Below, piece after piece: positions 42,267 through 50,904 of a stretch of 64,000 bases of DNA; the stretch's first letter is position 1, and every line of letters starts with the position of its first letter. The notes beneath the pieces are model-generated. The model had not been told where the DNA came from. It saw only the letters and a program-made list of their open reading frames with translations, and did not search any database. The stretch lies in the NCBI GenBank assembly GCA_964585305.1, contig CAZPDM010000007.1, forward strand, positions 1 to 64,000. Reading direction: 5' to 3'. The stretch comes from CAZPDM01 sp964585305 (GTDB lineage Bacteria; Planctomycetota; Uabimicrobiia; Uabimicrobiales; JABWCH01). A program made the translations under genes and the position numbers.

Positions 42267-43441
42267 TCATCTTCCTTAACTAATCTTTGTATTTGAGAAC
42301 CAATATAATATAATTTTAATATTTCACGAGCAGTGTGTTTTTCTGCAAGATGACGGGCAGCATATTGGCATAATCCAACACCATGTCCCATTCCTTTTCC
42401 AATAACATATATTTCATTATTTCTAATTTTTATATTAAAATAAGTGCTTTTGAATATTTGCCAGTTTTTGTATTGAGACAATTGAAGTGCTTTAATGAAT
42501 AAGATTTTCTTTCCACATATAATATTCATATCTAAAACACGACCATATTGATTACGAGATTTTACTATCATTCCCAATTTTTGATTAACGACATCTTGAT
42601 TCGAAGCATAATTCATTTCCACAAACAGATATTGCAAATCTGTTATCTTAAAACTTTTATCCCAGATACTTTCTTTACTCTGTTGACAAATAGGGCAAGG
42701 CCGGCCTATGAGTGAAAGAATTTGAGGATAACCAAATACATCTGCTGCAGAGGCTGTTGCTCCTCCACAACAGGGATGATAAAATGGCTGAAATAATTGA
42801 TCATTACATGTTAGCACACATCTTTCTGTTTTAGCTACAATAGATTTGACAGAATTATTTTCTTCTGCAATGCCTTTATAAAAATAATTATCTTGGATAT
42901 CTTCTAAATCAAATCTTTCATAAAAGTTTTTATATTTAGCAACCATAATTTCGGTACGAAGCACAATTGCCATTGCACTAATATATTGCTCTGGATCTTC
43001 TAAATCTATTACTTGAGGAAGTATTGATGCAAGATATTTTTCAATATCAATAATATTGATAACTAAAAGTGATTCTTTGTATTTCTGAAGTAATATACTG
43101 CCACGATAATTTTTTTGATTCACTCTTATTGTTATTTCAGGATTTGTGCTTATAATAAGCAAGGAAGTTTCATTTATCTGCTTGTTTTGCCAAAGTAATC
43201 CTTTTGAAAAAATCCCGACAGAAGATTCTGGTAAATTATTTTGTTTGAGCAATAATTTTCCTTCGCTATCAAATATTTCACATGGGCCTGTAACTACAAT
43301 TTTACATGAATTATTAGAAATACTTAATTTGATACGAATTTCAAATTTTTTATTTAAAATTTTCTCTATAGAAGATTCTGAACATGCGCAAATAAGAGAA
43401 AAAATTGTTATAATTAAATAGGCGATTCTATAAGGCAACAT
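42263..43441 (-). CDS. SpoIID/LytB-like lipoprotein (peptidoglycan-related)
   Basis: SpoIID-type proteins are lytic transglycosylases acting on denuded glycan strands, or amidase enhancers. The 392-residue protein carries 'AMAIVLRTEIMVAKY', 'YKGIAEENNSVKSIVAKTERCVL' and 'FYHPCCGGATASAADVFG', plus the signature 'GKGMGHGVGLCQYAARHLAEKHTAREILKLYY'. A lipobox 'LICAC' (Cys near 20) makes it a likely lipoprotein. Sporulation genes are not present in the window, so a vegetative cell-wall role is more probable. It overlaps the downstream lipoprotein gene by 4 bases. Confidence 0.85.
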   Translation of the reverse strand: MLPYRIAYLIITIFSLICACSESSIEKILNKKFEIRIKLSISNNSCKIVVTGPCEIFDSEGKLLLKQNNLPESSVGIFSKGLLWQNKQINETSLLIISTNPEITIRVNQKNYRGSILLQKYKESLLVINIIDIEKYLASILPQVIDLEDPEQYISAMAIVLRTEIMVAKYKNFYERFDLEDIQDNYFYKGIAEENNSVKSIVAKTERCVLTCNDQLFQPFYHPCCGGATASAADVFGYPQILSLIGRPCPICQQSKESIWDKSFKITDLQYLFVEMNYASNQDVVNQKLGMIVKSRNQYGRVLDMNIICGKKILFIKALQLSQYKNWQIFKSTYFNIKIRNNEIYVIGKGMGHGVGLCQYAARHLAEKHTAREILKLYYIGSQIQRLVKEDE

Positions 43442-43473
43442 TGCAAAATTCCTATGTTACATAAAGGGATTGT

Positions 43474-45036
43474 ATGAATGTAATCAAATTCATTCTTCCA
43501 ACTTTATTTGCTATAGTTGGTTTTTTTTTATTAGCTTTTTGGTTTTATAATAGTTCTGATTCTAGCCTTCCAGAAATTATTCCAATGTTGCCAGGTATGG
43601 AAAATATGAAACAAAATTCCACACCAGCAATTATTTCTATTGGCGATTTTTTTCAATCTGGAAAAGGAATGCGCTCCTTATTAGCAAGCACCTGGCCAAG
43701 ATTTCGTGGCAGTAAATTTAATAATATTAGTGATGAAAAAATTTCTTTAGTTGAAAAATTCCCAAATTCTGGGCCAAATATATTATGGAAAATGGATTTA
43801 GGAGAAGGGCATTCAGGTGTCGCAGTTGCTTATGGACAAGTGTATATTTTAGATTATGACGAAAATACTAAAAGTGATATTTTAAAATGTTTGTCATTAG
43901 ATACAGGAGAAATAATCTGGGAGCGGGGATATAAAGTAAATGTTAAAAGAAACCATGGATTTTCACGTACAGTTCCAGCGATTTCAGGAAAATATGTTGT
44001 TACAATTGGCCCAAAATGCCAAGTTATGTGTGCAGATGCTCTAACTGGAAATCTGTATTGGGGAATTGATCTTGTTTCAGAGTGGGATAGTCCTGTCCCT
44101 CTTTGGTATACTGGACAGTGTCCACTTATTTATCAAGATCGTGTAATTTTAGCAGTAGGATCAAAGAAAGCATTGATCTTAGCTGTAGAGTGCGAAACAG
44201 GTAAAGTTTGTTGGACTATTGAAAATCCTAAAAAATGGGAGATGTCTCATTCTTCTATTATGCCATTAGAATATCAAGGTCAGCAATATTTCGTATATTG
44301 TAGTCTGGGTGGCATAACTGTCTTTTCGCCAGATGGAAAAGTAGTAGCAGAATTAGAGCTATCTAAAACTCCATGGAATCCACAAGTTATTGCTCCTAGT
44401 CCTTTAGTTTTACCAGATGGCAAAATATGGTTAACAGCAGGTTATGGTGCAGGAAGCATGCTTATACAACTAATTCCTAAAGATGTTGCAACGGAAGAAA
44501 CTTTATCTATCAATAAGCTAAGTTCTGAAGTATTGCAACCAAATTTATTTTCTGAAGAAGAAAATGAAAAGCCTATATGCCCTTGTATGCAAAATAAAAT
44601 TTTTCATATCAATCAAAATTTTTTTAATATCCAAGTCCTTCAAACAATTAAAGTCGGTAATGGAATTGCAAGCGAGCAGCAAACACCTATATTTTATAAT
44701 GATCACATTTTTGCAATTTTACCAAAAGATGCTGGAGAATATAGAGGACAACTTATTTGTTGCGTGCCTTTTGATGGAACAAAATTTATATGGACAAGTG
44801 GGAAAACTCAACGATTTGGGCTTGGGCCATTTCTTATTGCTGATAAAAAGATATTTATTTTAAATGATGATGGGACATTAACTATAGCAAAAGCGACAGC
44901 AGAAGGTTACTTTCCTTTAGCAAAACATCGCATTATGCAAGGACGTGATGCTTGGGCTCCTATGGCTTTAGTAGGAGCAAGGCTTTTACTTCGAGATTCT
45001 GAAACGTTGTTCTGTTTGGATGTTTCTGCGCAATAA
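43474..45036 (+). CDS. Membrane-anchored PQQ-like beta-propeller protein
   Basis: The 520-residue protein has an N-terminal membrane span (about 5-25). The next part, with 'TWPRFRGSKFNNISDEK', 'GPNILWKMDLGEGHSGVAVAYGQVYILD', 'LSLDTGEIIWERGY' and 'CADALTGNLYWGIDL', is the PQQ-like propeller of the type common in Planctomycetota (related to BamB-like PQQ_2 repeats). Cofactor residues of true quinoprotein dehydrogenases were not recognised. An AAAGGGA site precedes the ATG. It is probably a periplasmic scaffold. It is divergent from the SpoIID-like gene. Confidence 0.8.
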   Translation: MNVIKFILPTLFAIVGFFLLAFWFYNSSDSSLPEIIPMLPGMENMKQNSTPAIISIGDFFQSGKGMRSLLASTWPRFRGSKFNNISDEKISLVEKFPNSGPNILWKMDLGEGHSGVAVAYGQVYILDYDENTKSDILKCLSLDTGEIIWERGYKVNVKRNHGFSRTVPAISGKYVVTIGPKCQVMCADALTGNLYWGIDLVSEWDSPVPLWYTGQCPLIYQDRVILAVGSKKALILAVECETGKVCWTIENPKKWEMSHSSIMPLEYQGQQYFVYCSLGGITVFSPDGKVVAELELSKTPWNPQVIAPSPLVLPDGKIWLTAGYGAGSMLIQLIPKDVATEETLSINKLSSEVLQPNLFSEEENEKPICPCMQNKIFHINQNFFNIQVLQTIKVGNGIASEQQTPIFYNDHIFAILPKDAGEYRGQLICCVPFDGTKFIWTSGKTQRFGLGPFLIADKKIFILNDDGTLTIAKATAEGYFPLAKHRIMQGRDAWAPMALVGARLLLRDSETLFCLDVSAQ

Positions 45037-45043
45037 AATAAAT

Positions 45044-45083
45044 ACTGCGTATACTTTTTCTAATGGAAATAAGTATCCGCAGT
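45044..45083. terminator. Bidirectional terminator
   Basis: A 13-bp stem with one mismatch (ACTGCGTATACTT / AAGTATCCGCAGT) is followed by TTTTTG on the plus strand. It lies between two convergent genes. Confidence 0.75.
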
Positions 45084-45098
45084 TTTTGTTGTGATATT

Positions 45099-47561
45099 TT
45101 ATTCTATTTTAGATAACTCTTTAAGATAATTTTTACTTTTTTGAACCAAGGGCGTTTCTAAATTTACAGCATTTTGGATGCAAGTTTCAAAACAAGATTT
45201 AGCTTCTGTATAACGTTTTGTTTTATAATATAATTCTCCAAGAGTAAACGTTACTTCATCTCCTAAATAGCCAAAATTATTAGCAATGGTTAAATGTTTT
45301 TCAGCAAGTTTGTATTCTTCACGAATAAGATAGCAACAGGCTAAACGATAGTGAGTAATATGAATATAGCGACATTCTAAATAAATAAAAGTTTGTGAAA
45401 GGGCAGTTGCCTGGGGAAAATCAGTTGTCCACACTAAACTAATTGTGCGCAACGCTTTTATCTTGAGAACAACTAAAATCACATCCATTCCTTTATTTAG
45501 TTGAGAAATTGCCCAGCTAGGAAGTTCTTTAGGAGGTGGATTTGTCCGAAGATAGTTCAAGTATAAAGATACCATAGCAGTAAATTCTGCTTCGCAATTA
45601 CTTGCTTTAATGTCTTTTTCCATTTGTTCAAACAAAAGCAAAGATTGGCTAAATTTTTTCAGATGAAAAAAATATATTGCTTTTACATAGTTAATTTCAT
45701 TCGTATAGTTTCTGTTATCACCAATTGTGTTGAGTAAATTTTGGACAGCATTTAAGCTATTATATTTTATAGCCATCAAGATTTGAATACAACGAATAGC
45801 TGTTTTTAATTCTTTAAAATTTTCTGCTTCTGCAAAAATTGCATTCATTGCATTGACTAATGCAGGATTATTTTTTACTTCCCAATTATACGCCGCAGCA
45901 TAAGAAAATGTATGTAAAAGCTGGATATTATATCCGGAAGAAAATGGTGGAGGAAGTTGTACTTTTTGAAGTATTTTCTGATAATGTTCTTGTTCTTTCT
46001 TATATTCTGGAAATTTTGCTAATAAATCTAAATTATATCGCATATACCCAACCATATCCATCATTTCCAAACATTCTAAACGGCGTAACAACATTGTGGC
46101 ATTAGGATTTTGGATGCCAATTAAATAATTTAATTCATCACCATATCGTCCAATTTCTTGATAGCATTGTGCTAATTCCCAATATAGATTATCAAGTTTT
46201 TTATAATCATTACTATAAAGAGTGATCTCCCTATCTATTCCCACAATTTGTTGACGAAGTTGCTGGAATCTTTCTGGCTTTACTTTATTTTTTATAGCGA
46301 AATCTTTACATTGATCCCATCTCATAACAATTCGAGAAGCTGATATGTTTGCTCCAGTATTAGTTTTTATAGGATCTTTTTTTTCATTCTCAAAATCAAA
46401 ATCTGGATTAGCTAAAATAGGATTTTTATCATTTGCTTGAGAATTATTATCAGTTGTAGAAATTGGTTTAACTGGAGGTTTTCCTATATTCTCTGGCTTA
46501 TTTGTAGAAGAATGAGAAGTAGATTGATGAGATTGATTCAATGGATTTGTATTCTTCGGTGGCTCAACAATATTTGTAGAATTAGAATTTGAATTGATGA
46601 TAAAGATATTTTTAGAAAAAAATATAAAAATAAATAAAAGGACGAAAATTAGGCCAATAAGAATTGGTAATTTAGCATTATTCCATTGAATAAAGTTAGG
46701 ATTTGAGACGGAGACTTTTTTATTATGAATAGCAGCTCTCAAGTCATTAGCAAATGCTTCTGCATTGGGATAGCGATCAGAAATTTTTTTTGCGGTTGCT
46801 TTTTGGATAATCCAATCAATTTCTTTGGGCGCTTTTCGATTATATCTTTGTATAGAGGGTAAATTTTCCTGATTTACTTTAAGCAAAACTTCTACCCTGC
46901 TTTTAGCTTCAAAGGGAAGAACTCCTGTTACAATGTGAAATAATGTTGCTCCTAAAGCATAGACATCTGACCAGGGACCAATACTTTTCAATTGTCCTTT
47001 TGCTTGTTCAATCGGCATATAGTTTGCGGTACCGATAATTGCTCCTGCTTCAGTTAAACGTTGTTCTTCATCTTCACTTCTTGCAATACTGAAATCCATC
47101 AAGTAAGGGCGTTTATCCACTATCATAATATTATCAGGCTTAATATCACGATGAACAATTCCCTGGCGATGCAATGCCGCTAAAACTAATGCAATTCTCC
47201 ATACAATTTGCAAGGCTTCAACATGATCCAATCTTTTTTTACGTTGAAAATATTCACCTAATGTTATACCATCAAGAAAATCCATAACAAAATACGGATT
47301 TTCATTCCATATACCAACATCATGTATTTTTACGATATTATTTAATTCTATTTTTGATAATAATTGAACTTCTCGTTTAAAACGTTCTAATGCTTCTTTT
47401 GCCAAACCTTCTCTGCGAATCATAATTTTTAATGCAAAAAAGGTCCCATCATTTGATTGCACTTTATAAACAGCCCCCATGCCACCCTGGCCCAGCTTTT
47501 GGACAATTTTATAAGTATCTATATATTGCCCAACTTTAAGTTTTAAATCTACTAGTCCCAT
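45099..47561 (-). CDS. Membrane-anchored Ser/Thr kinase with helical-repeat C-terminus
   Basis: The start at 47561 is chosen because GGAGG lies 8 bases upstream; the longer frame has no such site. The 820-residue protein has a kinase domain at about 14-300: glycine loop GQGGMG 24-29, Lys45, HRD 137-139, and DFS (156-158) in place of DFG. The end of the activation segment reads 'PIEQ'. One membrane span near 305-325 ('PILIGLIFVLLFIFIFF') is followed by an Asn/Thr-rich linker and TPR-like helical repeats. It is the last gene of a three-gene operon with the propeller protein and permease. A 56-base gap with a hairpin (47583-47608) precedes it. Confidence 0.88.
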   Translation of the reverse strand: MGLVDLKLKVGQYIDTYKIVQKLGQGGMGAVYKVQSNDGTFFALKIMIRREGLAKEALERFKREVQLLSKIELNNIVKIHDVGIWNENPYFVMDFLDGITLGEYFQRKKRLDHVEALQIVWRIALVLAALHRQGIVHRDIKPDNIMIVDKRPYLMDFSIARSEDEEQRLTEAGAIIGTANYMPIEQAKGQLKSIGPWSDVYALGATLFHIVTGVLPFEAKSRVEVLLKVNQENLPSIQRYNRKAPKEIDWIIQKATAKKISDRYPNAEAFANDLRAAIHNKKVSVSNPNFIQWNNAKLPILIGLIFVLLFIFIFFSKNIFIINSNSNSTNIVEPPKNTNPLNQSHQSTSHSSTNKPENIGKPPVKPISTTDNNSQANDKNPILANPDFDFENEKKDPIKTNTGANISASRIVMRWDQCKDFAIKNKVKPERFQQLRQQIVGIDREITLYSNDYKKLDNLYWELAQCYQEIGRYGDELNYLIGIQNPNATMLLRRLECLEMMDMVGYMRYNLDLLAKFPEYKKEQEHYQKILQKVQLPPPFSSGYNIQLLHTFSYAAAYNWEVKNNPALVNAMNAIFAEAENFKELKTAIRCIQILMAIKYNSLNAVQNLLNTIGDNRNYTNEINYVKAIYFFHLKKFSQSLLLFEQMEKDIKASNCEAEFTAMVSLYLNYLRTNPPPKELPSWAISQLNKGMDVILVVLKIKALRTISLVWTTDFPQATALSQTFIYLECRYIHITHYRLACCYLIREEYKLAEKHLTIANNFGYLGDEVTFTLGELYYKTKRYTEAKSCFETCIQNAVNLETPLVQKSKNYLKELSKIE

Positions 47562-47582
47562 ATATAACCTCCAAATTTTATT

Positions 47583-47608
47583 TCTCCTTGCTATTGATAG
47601 CAAGGAGA
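47583..47608 (-). promoter_or_regulatory. Hairpin in the leader of the kinase gene
   Basis: An 11-bp stem (CTCCTTGCTA / TAGCAAGGAG core, 4-base loop) lies between the propeller gene and the kinase Shine-Dalgarno. It lacks a T run and may modulate the stability or differential expression of the two cistrons. Confidence 0.4.
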
Positions 47609-47617
47609 GAAAAACGG

Positions 47618-49888
47618 TTAATTTCGTGAAAACCATGAAAGAAGTTGTATAGAATATGGACGGTTAAAAAGACCTTCTTGATAGGAAAAAATTAAGTTTG
47701 AAGAATTTGACCAGTCGAGCCATTTTATTTTTCCGGTTTTTTGTACAACATCATATCGTTGGTTTGTGAAAGTGTCATAAATTACAATTTGATCTTGAGA
47801 GCCACTTTGCAAAATAGCCAAAAATCGTCCTTCTGGACTCCAAGATGGTCGGCAGTTTTCTGTAGTTAAAATATCTTTTTGTAAAAAAGATATTTCATTT
47901 TTTTCTATATTCCAAATACAGAAATGGACAAATCCTTTTCCCTGCTCACTTTGCAGAAAAAATGCCATCCTTTTTCCATCTGGAGAAAGAACTATATATC
48001 GTCCGTAAATTTCCTTCCCCATCTGTTTAATTTTTTTGTCTTTTGGTAAAGTCCATTCTACAATTCCAGTTCGATCATTAGTTAAAAAATATATTTTACT
48101 ATTATCAGGATTCCAAGTAGGCATTCGAGATGTATCACCGCCACCAATTGTATTGGCTTTTAAAATTCCATCTTCACAAGAATAAACTTTTACCCAAATT
48201 TCATTATTTATTTTATGGATTACAGATAACATACGCCCATCATTAGAAATTTGAGCGGCACCAATTACTTCAGGATGATTTGCGGATAAAATTTTTCTAT
48301 TTTGTAAAACTTCTAATCCTTTTGTAGGAGTCCATTGAAAATTTATATAGTAGAGAATATTTTCTCCGTCAATTCTAGTAACAAGAGCTATATTCCGAAT
48401 ACCATCCCAACTGTATAAAAATGGAATACCTCTTTTATTAGCTTGAATAGGGCTTGTCTTAAAAATTGGCAAAATTTTTAATTCATTATCCTGATATATT
48501 GAAAAATTCAATTGAGTTTGAATAGAATTACCTGTTTGATTTTCTTGAGCAAATAATAAAAATTTTCCTGTTTTATCCATCATGGGTTCAATAAAATCTT
48601 GATCAGATTTATCTAATTGTTTAATCTCAAATTCGCGATGCAATGCTTGAAAAATTGTTTGCTGAGTAGTAGTAAGTTGCTTATAATCCGATTGTATTTG
48701 TGAAAATTCTTTGTTAATTTTTTCTAATTGGCTTTGAATATCTTTTTTCTCTCTTTGCTCAGTTTCATAACTGACATTAAGAGCTTTGTAGTTTTCCTGC
48801 AACCGACTATAGTTTTGATTTTGTTGAGCAATTTCTTTTTGTAGATCTTGTAATTTTTGTTGCAAAATACGTTGCTGCATTGCTAAAACTTCTTCTCGTT
48901 TTTGATCTTCTGGAGCAACAGTTGTAGCAGTAGGAATATATGTAATTTGAGGTACGGGAGAATTTCCTTGCAGTTGAATACTACGAATAGATTGAGAAAT
49001 TTTCTCCGTTTGTTCGTTGCATGAATGTAAAGCTAAAAAAGAAAATATTGAAAATGCTAATATATATAATCCAGTTTGCACTAATGGAACAAAAGAAGGC
49101 TGTGGAATTTTAAATGGTGGTAATTCATTTGGGAAGTAATGGTAATAATTATGATCGCTAGTATTACTAGCTAAAGTTCGTTGAGTGTTTTTTTCTTTCT
49201 TATGTTGAGGAATTTCTACTGTATCATCTAAATGAGATGATAAATCTTCAACTGTGATAAAGTCATTTTCAGTGAAATTATTCTTATTTTCTTCGAGAAA
49301 ATCTTTTGAAATATCTTTTTCTGATAGATTTTCATTATATGAAGGCATTTTTATCTCAATTGTATCAGAAGATCTATGTTTTTTTTGCTGTCTAGAAATA
49401 TTTTCTTTAGGAGAGGTACCTGCTGATGAAATTGATGTTTCTTTTTTTTCTATATTTGGGCTGCTGTCTTTGTTAGAAACAATAGTGTTCTGCGGAATAT
49501 TAGTAGATGATTCAAAAGAAATATTATAAATAGAATTGATCGCATTTGTGTCTTTTGTTGTATATACCCATAGCAAAACATCTCCAGCCCCATGATGCTG
49601 AAATAAAGCTGGACGAAATGGAAGAGATTGCCAATGGCATTTTTGACATTGAACAATAAGTTCTTCTTTATCAAATTCCATAGATGTCTGCTCTTTAGTT
49701 AAAGGCATGTAATTTTCATGCCCATTTGCACATCGAAAATAAAGATATTCCTGTGTGGAAGGCACTTCTTGAGGAGTTTTAGAAAGTGCCTCTGATAAAA
49801 TATCTTTTTTTATCGGAGAATCTTTTTGTATATCAAAACTCTTAGATTCCTTTTTTTCATCTAAGTTATGAGATTCATTTTCTACCAT
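47618..49888 (-). CDS. Membrane protein with zinc-ligand-like N-terminus, coiled coil and TolB/WD40-like (PD40) propeller
   Basis: The start at 49888 has AAGGAT upstream and lies 2 bases after the permease stop codon. The 756-residue protein has a potential zinc site (Cys53-x3-His57 and Cys81-x2-Cys84-His85), then an acidic, Ser-rich linker. One membrane span (about 275-293) is followed by a coiled coil (about 330-410, 'QRILQQKLQDLQKEIAQQNQ'). The C-terminal 320 residues carry repeats like 'PTWNPDNSKIYFLTND', 'LSPDGKRMAFFLQS' and 'PSWSPEGRFLAILQSG', typical of TolB/PD40 beta-propellers. The head is probably cytoplasmic and the propeller periplasmic. Tight coupling to an ABC permease and a kinase suggests a joint membrane complex (inference). 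Confidence 0.75.
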   Translation of the reverse strand: MVENESHNLDEKKESKSFDIQKDSPIKKDILSEALSKTPQEVPSTQEYLYFRCANGHENYMPLTKEQTSMEFDKEELIVQCQKCHWQSLPFRPALFQHHGAGDVLLWVYTTKDTNAINSIYNISFESSTNIPQNTIVSNKDSSPNIEKKETSISSAGTSPKENISRQQKKHRSSDTIEIKMPSYNENLSEKDISKDFLEENKNNFTENDFITVEDLSSHLDDTVEIPQHKKEKNTQRTLASNTSDHNYYHYFPNELPPFKIPQPSFVPLVQTGLYILAFSIFSFLALHSCNEQTEKISQSIRSIQLQGNSPVPQITYIPTATTVAPEDQKREEVLAMQQRILQQKLQDLQKEIAQQNQNYSRLQENYKALNVSYETEQREKKDIQSQLEKINKEFSQIQSDYKQLTTTQQTIFQALHREFEIKQLDKSDQDFIEPMMDKTGKFLLFAQENQTGNSIQTQLNFSIYQDNELKILPIFKTSPIQANKRGIPFLYSWDGIRNIALVTRIDGENILYYINFQWTPTKGLEVLQNRKILSANHPEVIGAAQISNDGRMLSVIHKINNEIWVKVYSCEDGILKANTIGGGDTSRMPTWNPDNSKIYFLTNDRTGIVEWTLPKDKKIKQMGKEIYGRYIVLSPDGKRMAFFLQSEQGKGFVHFCIWNIEKNEISFLQKDILTTENCRPSWSPEGRFLAILQSGSQDQIVIYDTFTNQRYDVVQKTGKIKWLDWSNSSNLIFSYQEGLFNRPYSIQLLSWFSRN

Positions 49889-49890
49889 AA

Positions 49891-50754
49891 TTATCCTTCT
49901 CTCACAGCTAAATAGTCTTCTATACATCGAAATAGTATATCAAAAAAAGTTGCGAATAAAATAACCGCAAAAAGAAATATTATAAAATAATGCCAACTAT
50001 GATAACGTAAGGATTCTAGTGCTGAACGCATGAGTCCATTGTATCCAAAGGTATATTCTAAAATAGTACTTTCCACAATTAAATGTGGAACAAGTTCTCT
50101 CAATAAAGTGCAATAATCTCTTACTAGATTTGGTAAGATATAATGTCGAAAAATAGCAGAATTGGCAATTCCAAGAGATCGTGCGAATAGGATATAATCC
50201 TCTTGATATGCTTGTTTAAATTTATGAGATAGTCTATTATAAGAATATTGTAGATTAAATAGTGTTAGACAAACAACAGCATATATTAAATTGGAGTTAT
50301 TGATTGTATCAAGGTCCATCCATTTAATAAAAAAGATAGCTGTAATAAATGGAGGAATAGCAGAAAAAACAACTATCCATTCCAAATATAGAGAGCAAGT
50401 TTTAGTTAATATTTCCTTAGTTTTTTGAGGTATTGAAGTACACAATATTCTTTTTTGTAATTTTTTTATAAAATAATCTAATATTAGTAATCCCCAACTT
50501 ATTCCAATGATCATAAATAAGGTAGGGAATATCACAAACGCTGTTTGAGAAAAACGTTCAAAAAAAATATTTGCATGATCTCGAAAATAAAAATATTCTT
50601 GATTTTCCAACGGAAAACTGCCAAAATATAGCAGCAAAAAAAATATTATTATTCCAAAGACCCAACAAAAAAGAGTTTCTATTATTGCTCTAATACGCAA
50701 CTTTTTTTTGATTGAATAATAGATCTTTCGAGGGACATATTCACGAATGTTCAT
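49891..50754 (-). CDS. Lone ABC transporter permease (OppC/DppC-like)
   Basis: The 287-residue membrane protein has about six membrane spans. It carries the EAA-loop signature of the binding-protein-dependent transport family, 'ARSLGIANSAIFRHYILPN', which contacts the ATPase. 'VESTILEYTFGYNGLM' and 'EDYLAVREG' at the end also match OppC-type permeases. No ATPase, second permease or binding protein is adjacent. It is followed after 2 bases by the zinc/propeller protein gene. Its own Shine-Dalgarno is poor. It could recruit an ATPase from elsewhere, or serve as a sensor for the neighbouring kinase (inference). Confidence 0.8.
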   Translation of the reverse strand: MNIREYVPRKIYYSIKKKLRIRAIIETLFCWVFGIIIFFLLLYFGSFPLENQEYFYFRDHANIFFERFSQTAFVIFPTLFMIIGISWGLLILDYFIKKLQKRILCTSIPQKTKEILTKTCSLYLEWIVVFSAIPPFITAIFFIKWMDLDTINNSNLIYAVVCLTLFNLQYSYNRLSHKFKQAYQEDYILFARSLGIANSAIFRHYILPNLVRDYCTLLRELVPHLIVESTILEYTFGYNGLMRSALESLRYHSWHYFIIFLFAVILFATFFDILFRCIEDYLAVREG

Positions 50755-50853
50755 AATTTTTATAAAATTTTCTAATGAGAAAACTAGCAGTTAGACACTA
50801 GATCTTTAGTTAAGGAGTACTTGACTTTGCTCATCACAATTTGAGAAAATTTG

Positions 50854-50884
50854 GCCGGATGCTTGGTTGAAAATAACACCCGGC
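50854..50884 (-). terminator. Weak hairpin downstream of the pseudokinase gene
   Basis: A short GC-rich stem (GCCGG / CCGGC extended by TG-CA) with a large loop lies 20 bases past the stop. Confidence 0.35.
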
Positions 50885-50904
50885 TTTATTTATATCAAAA
50901 AAAA

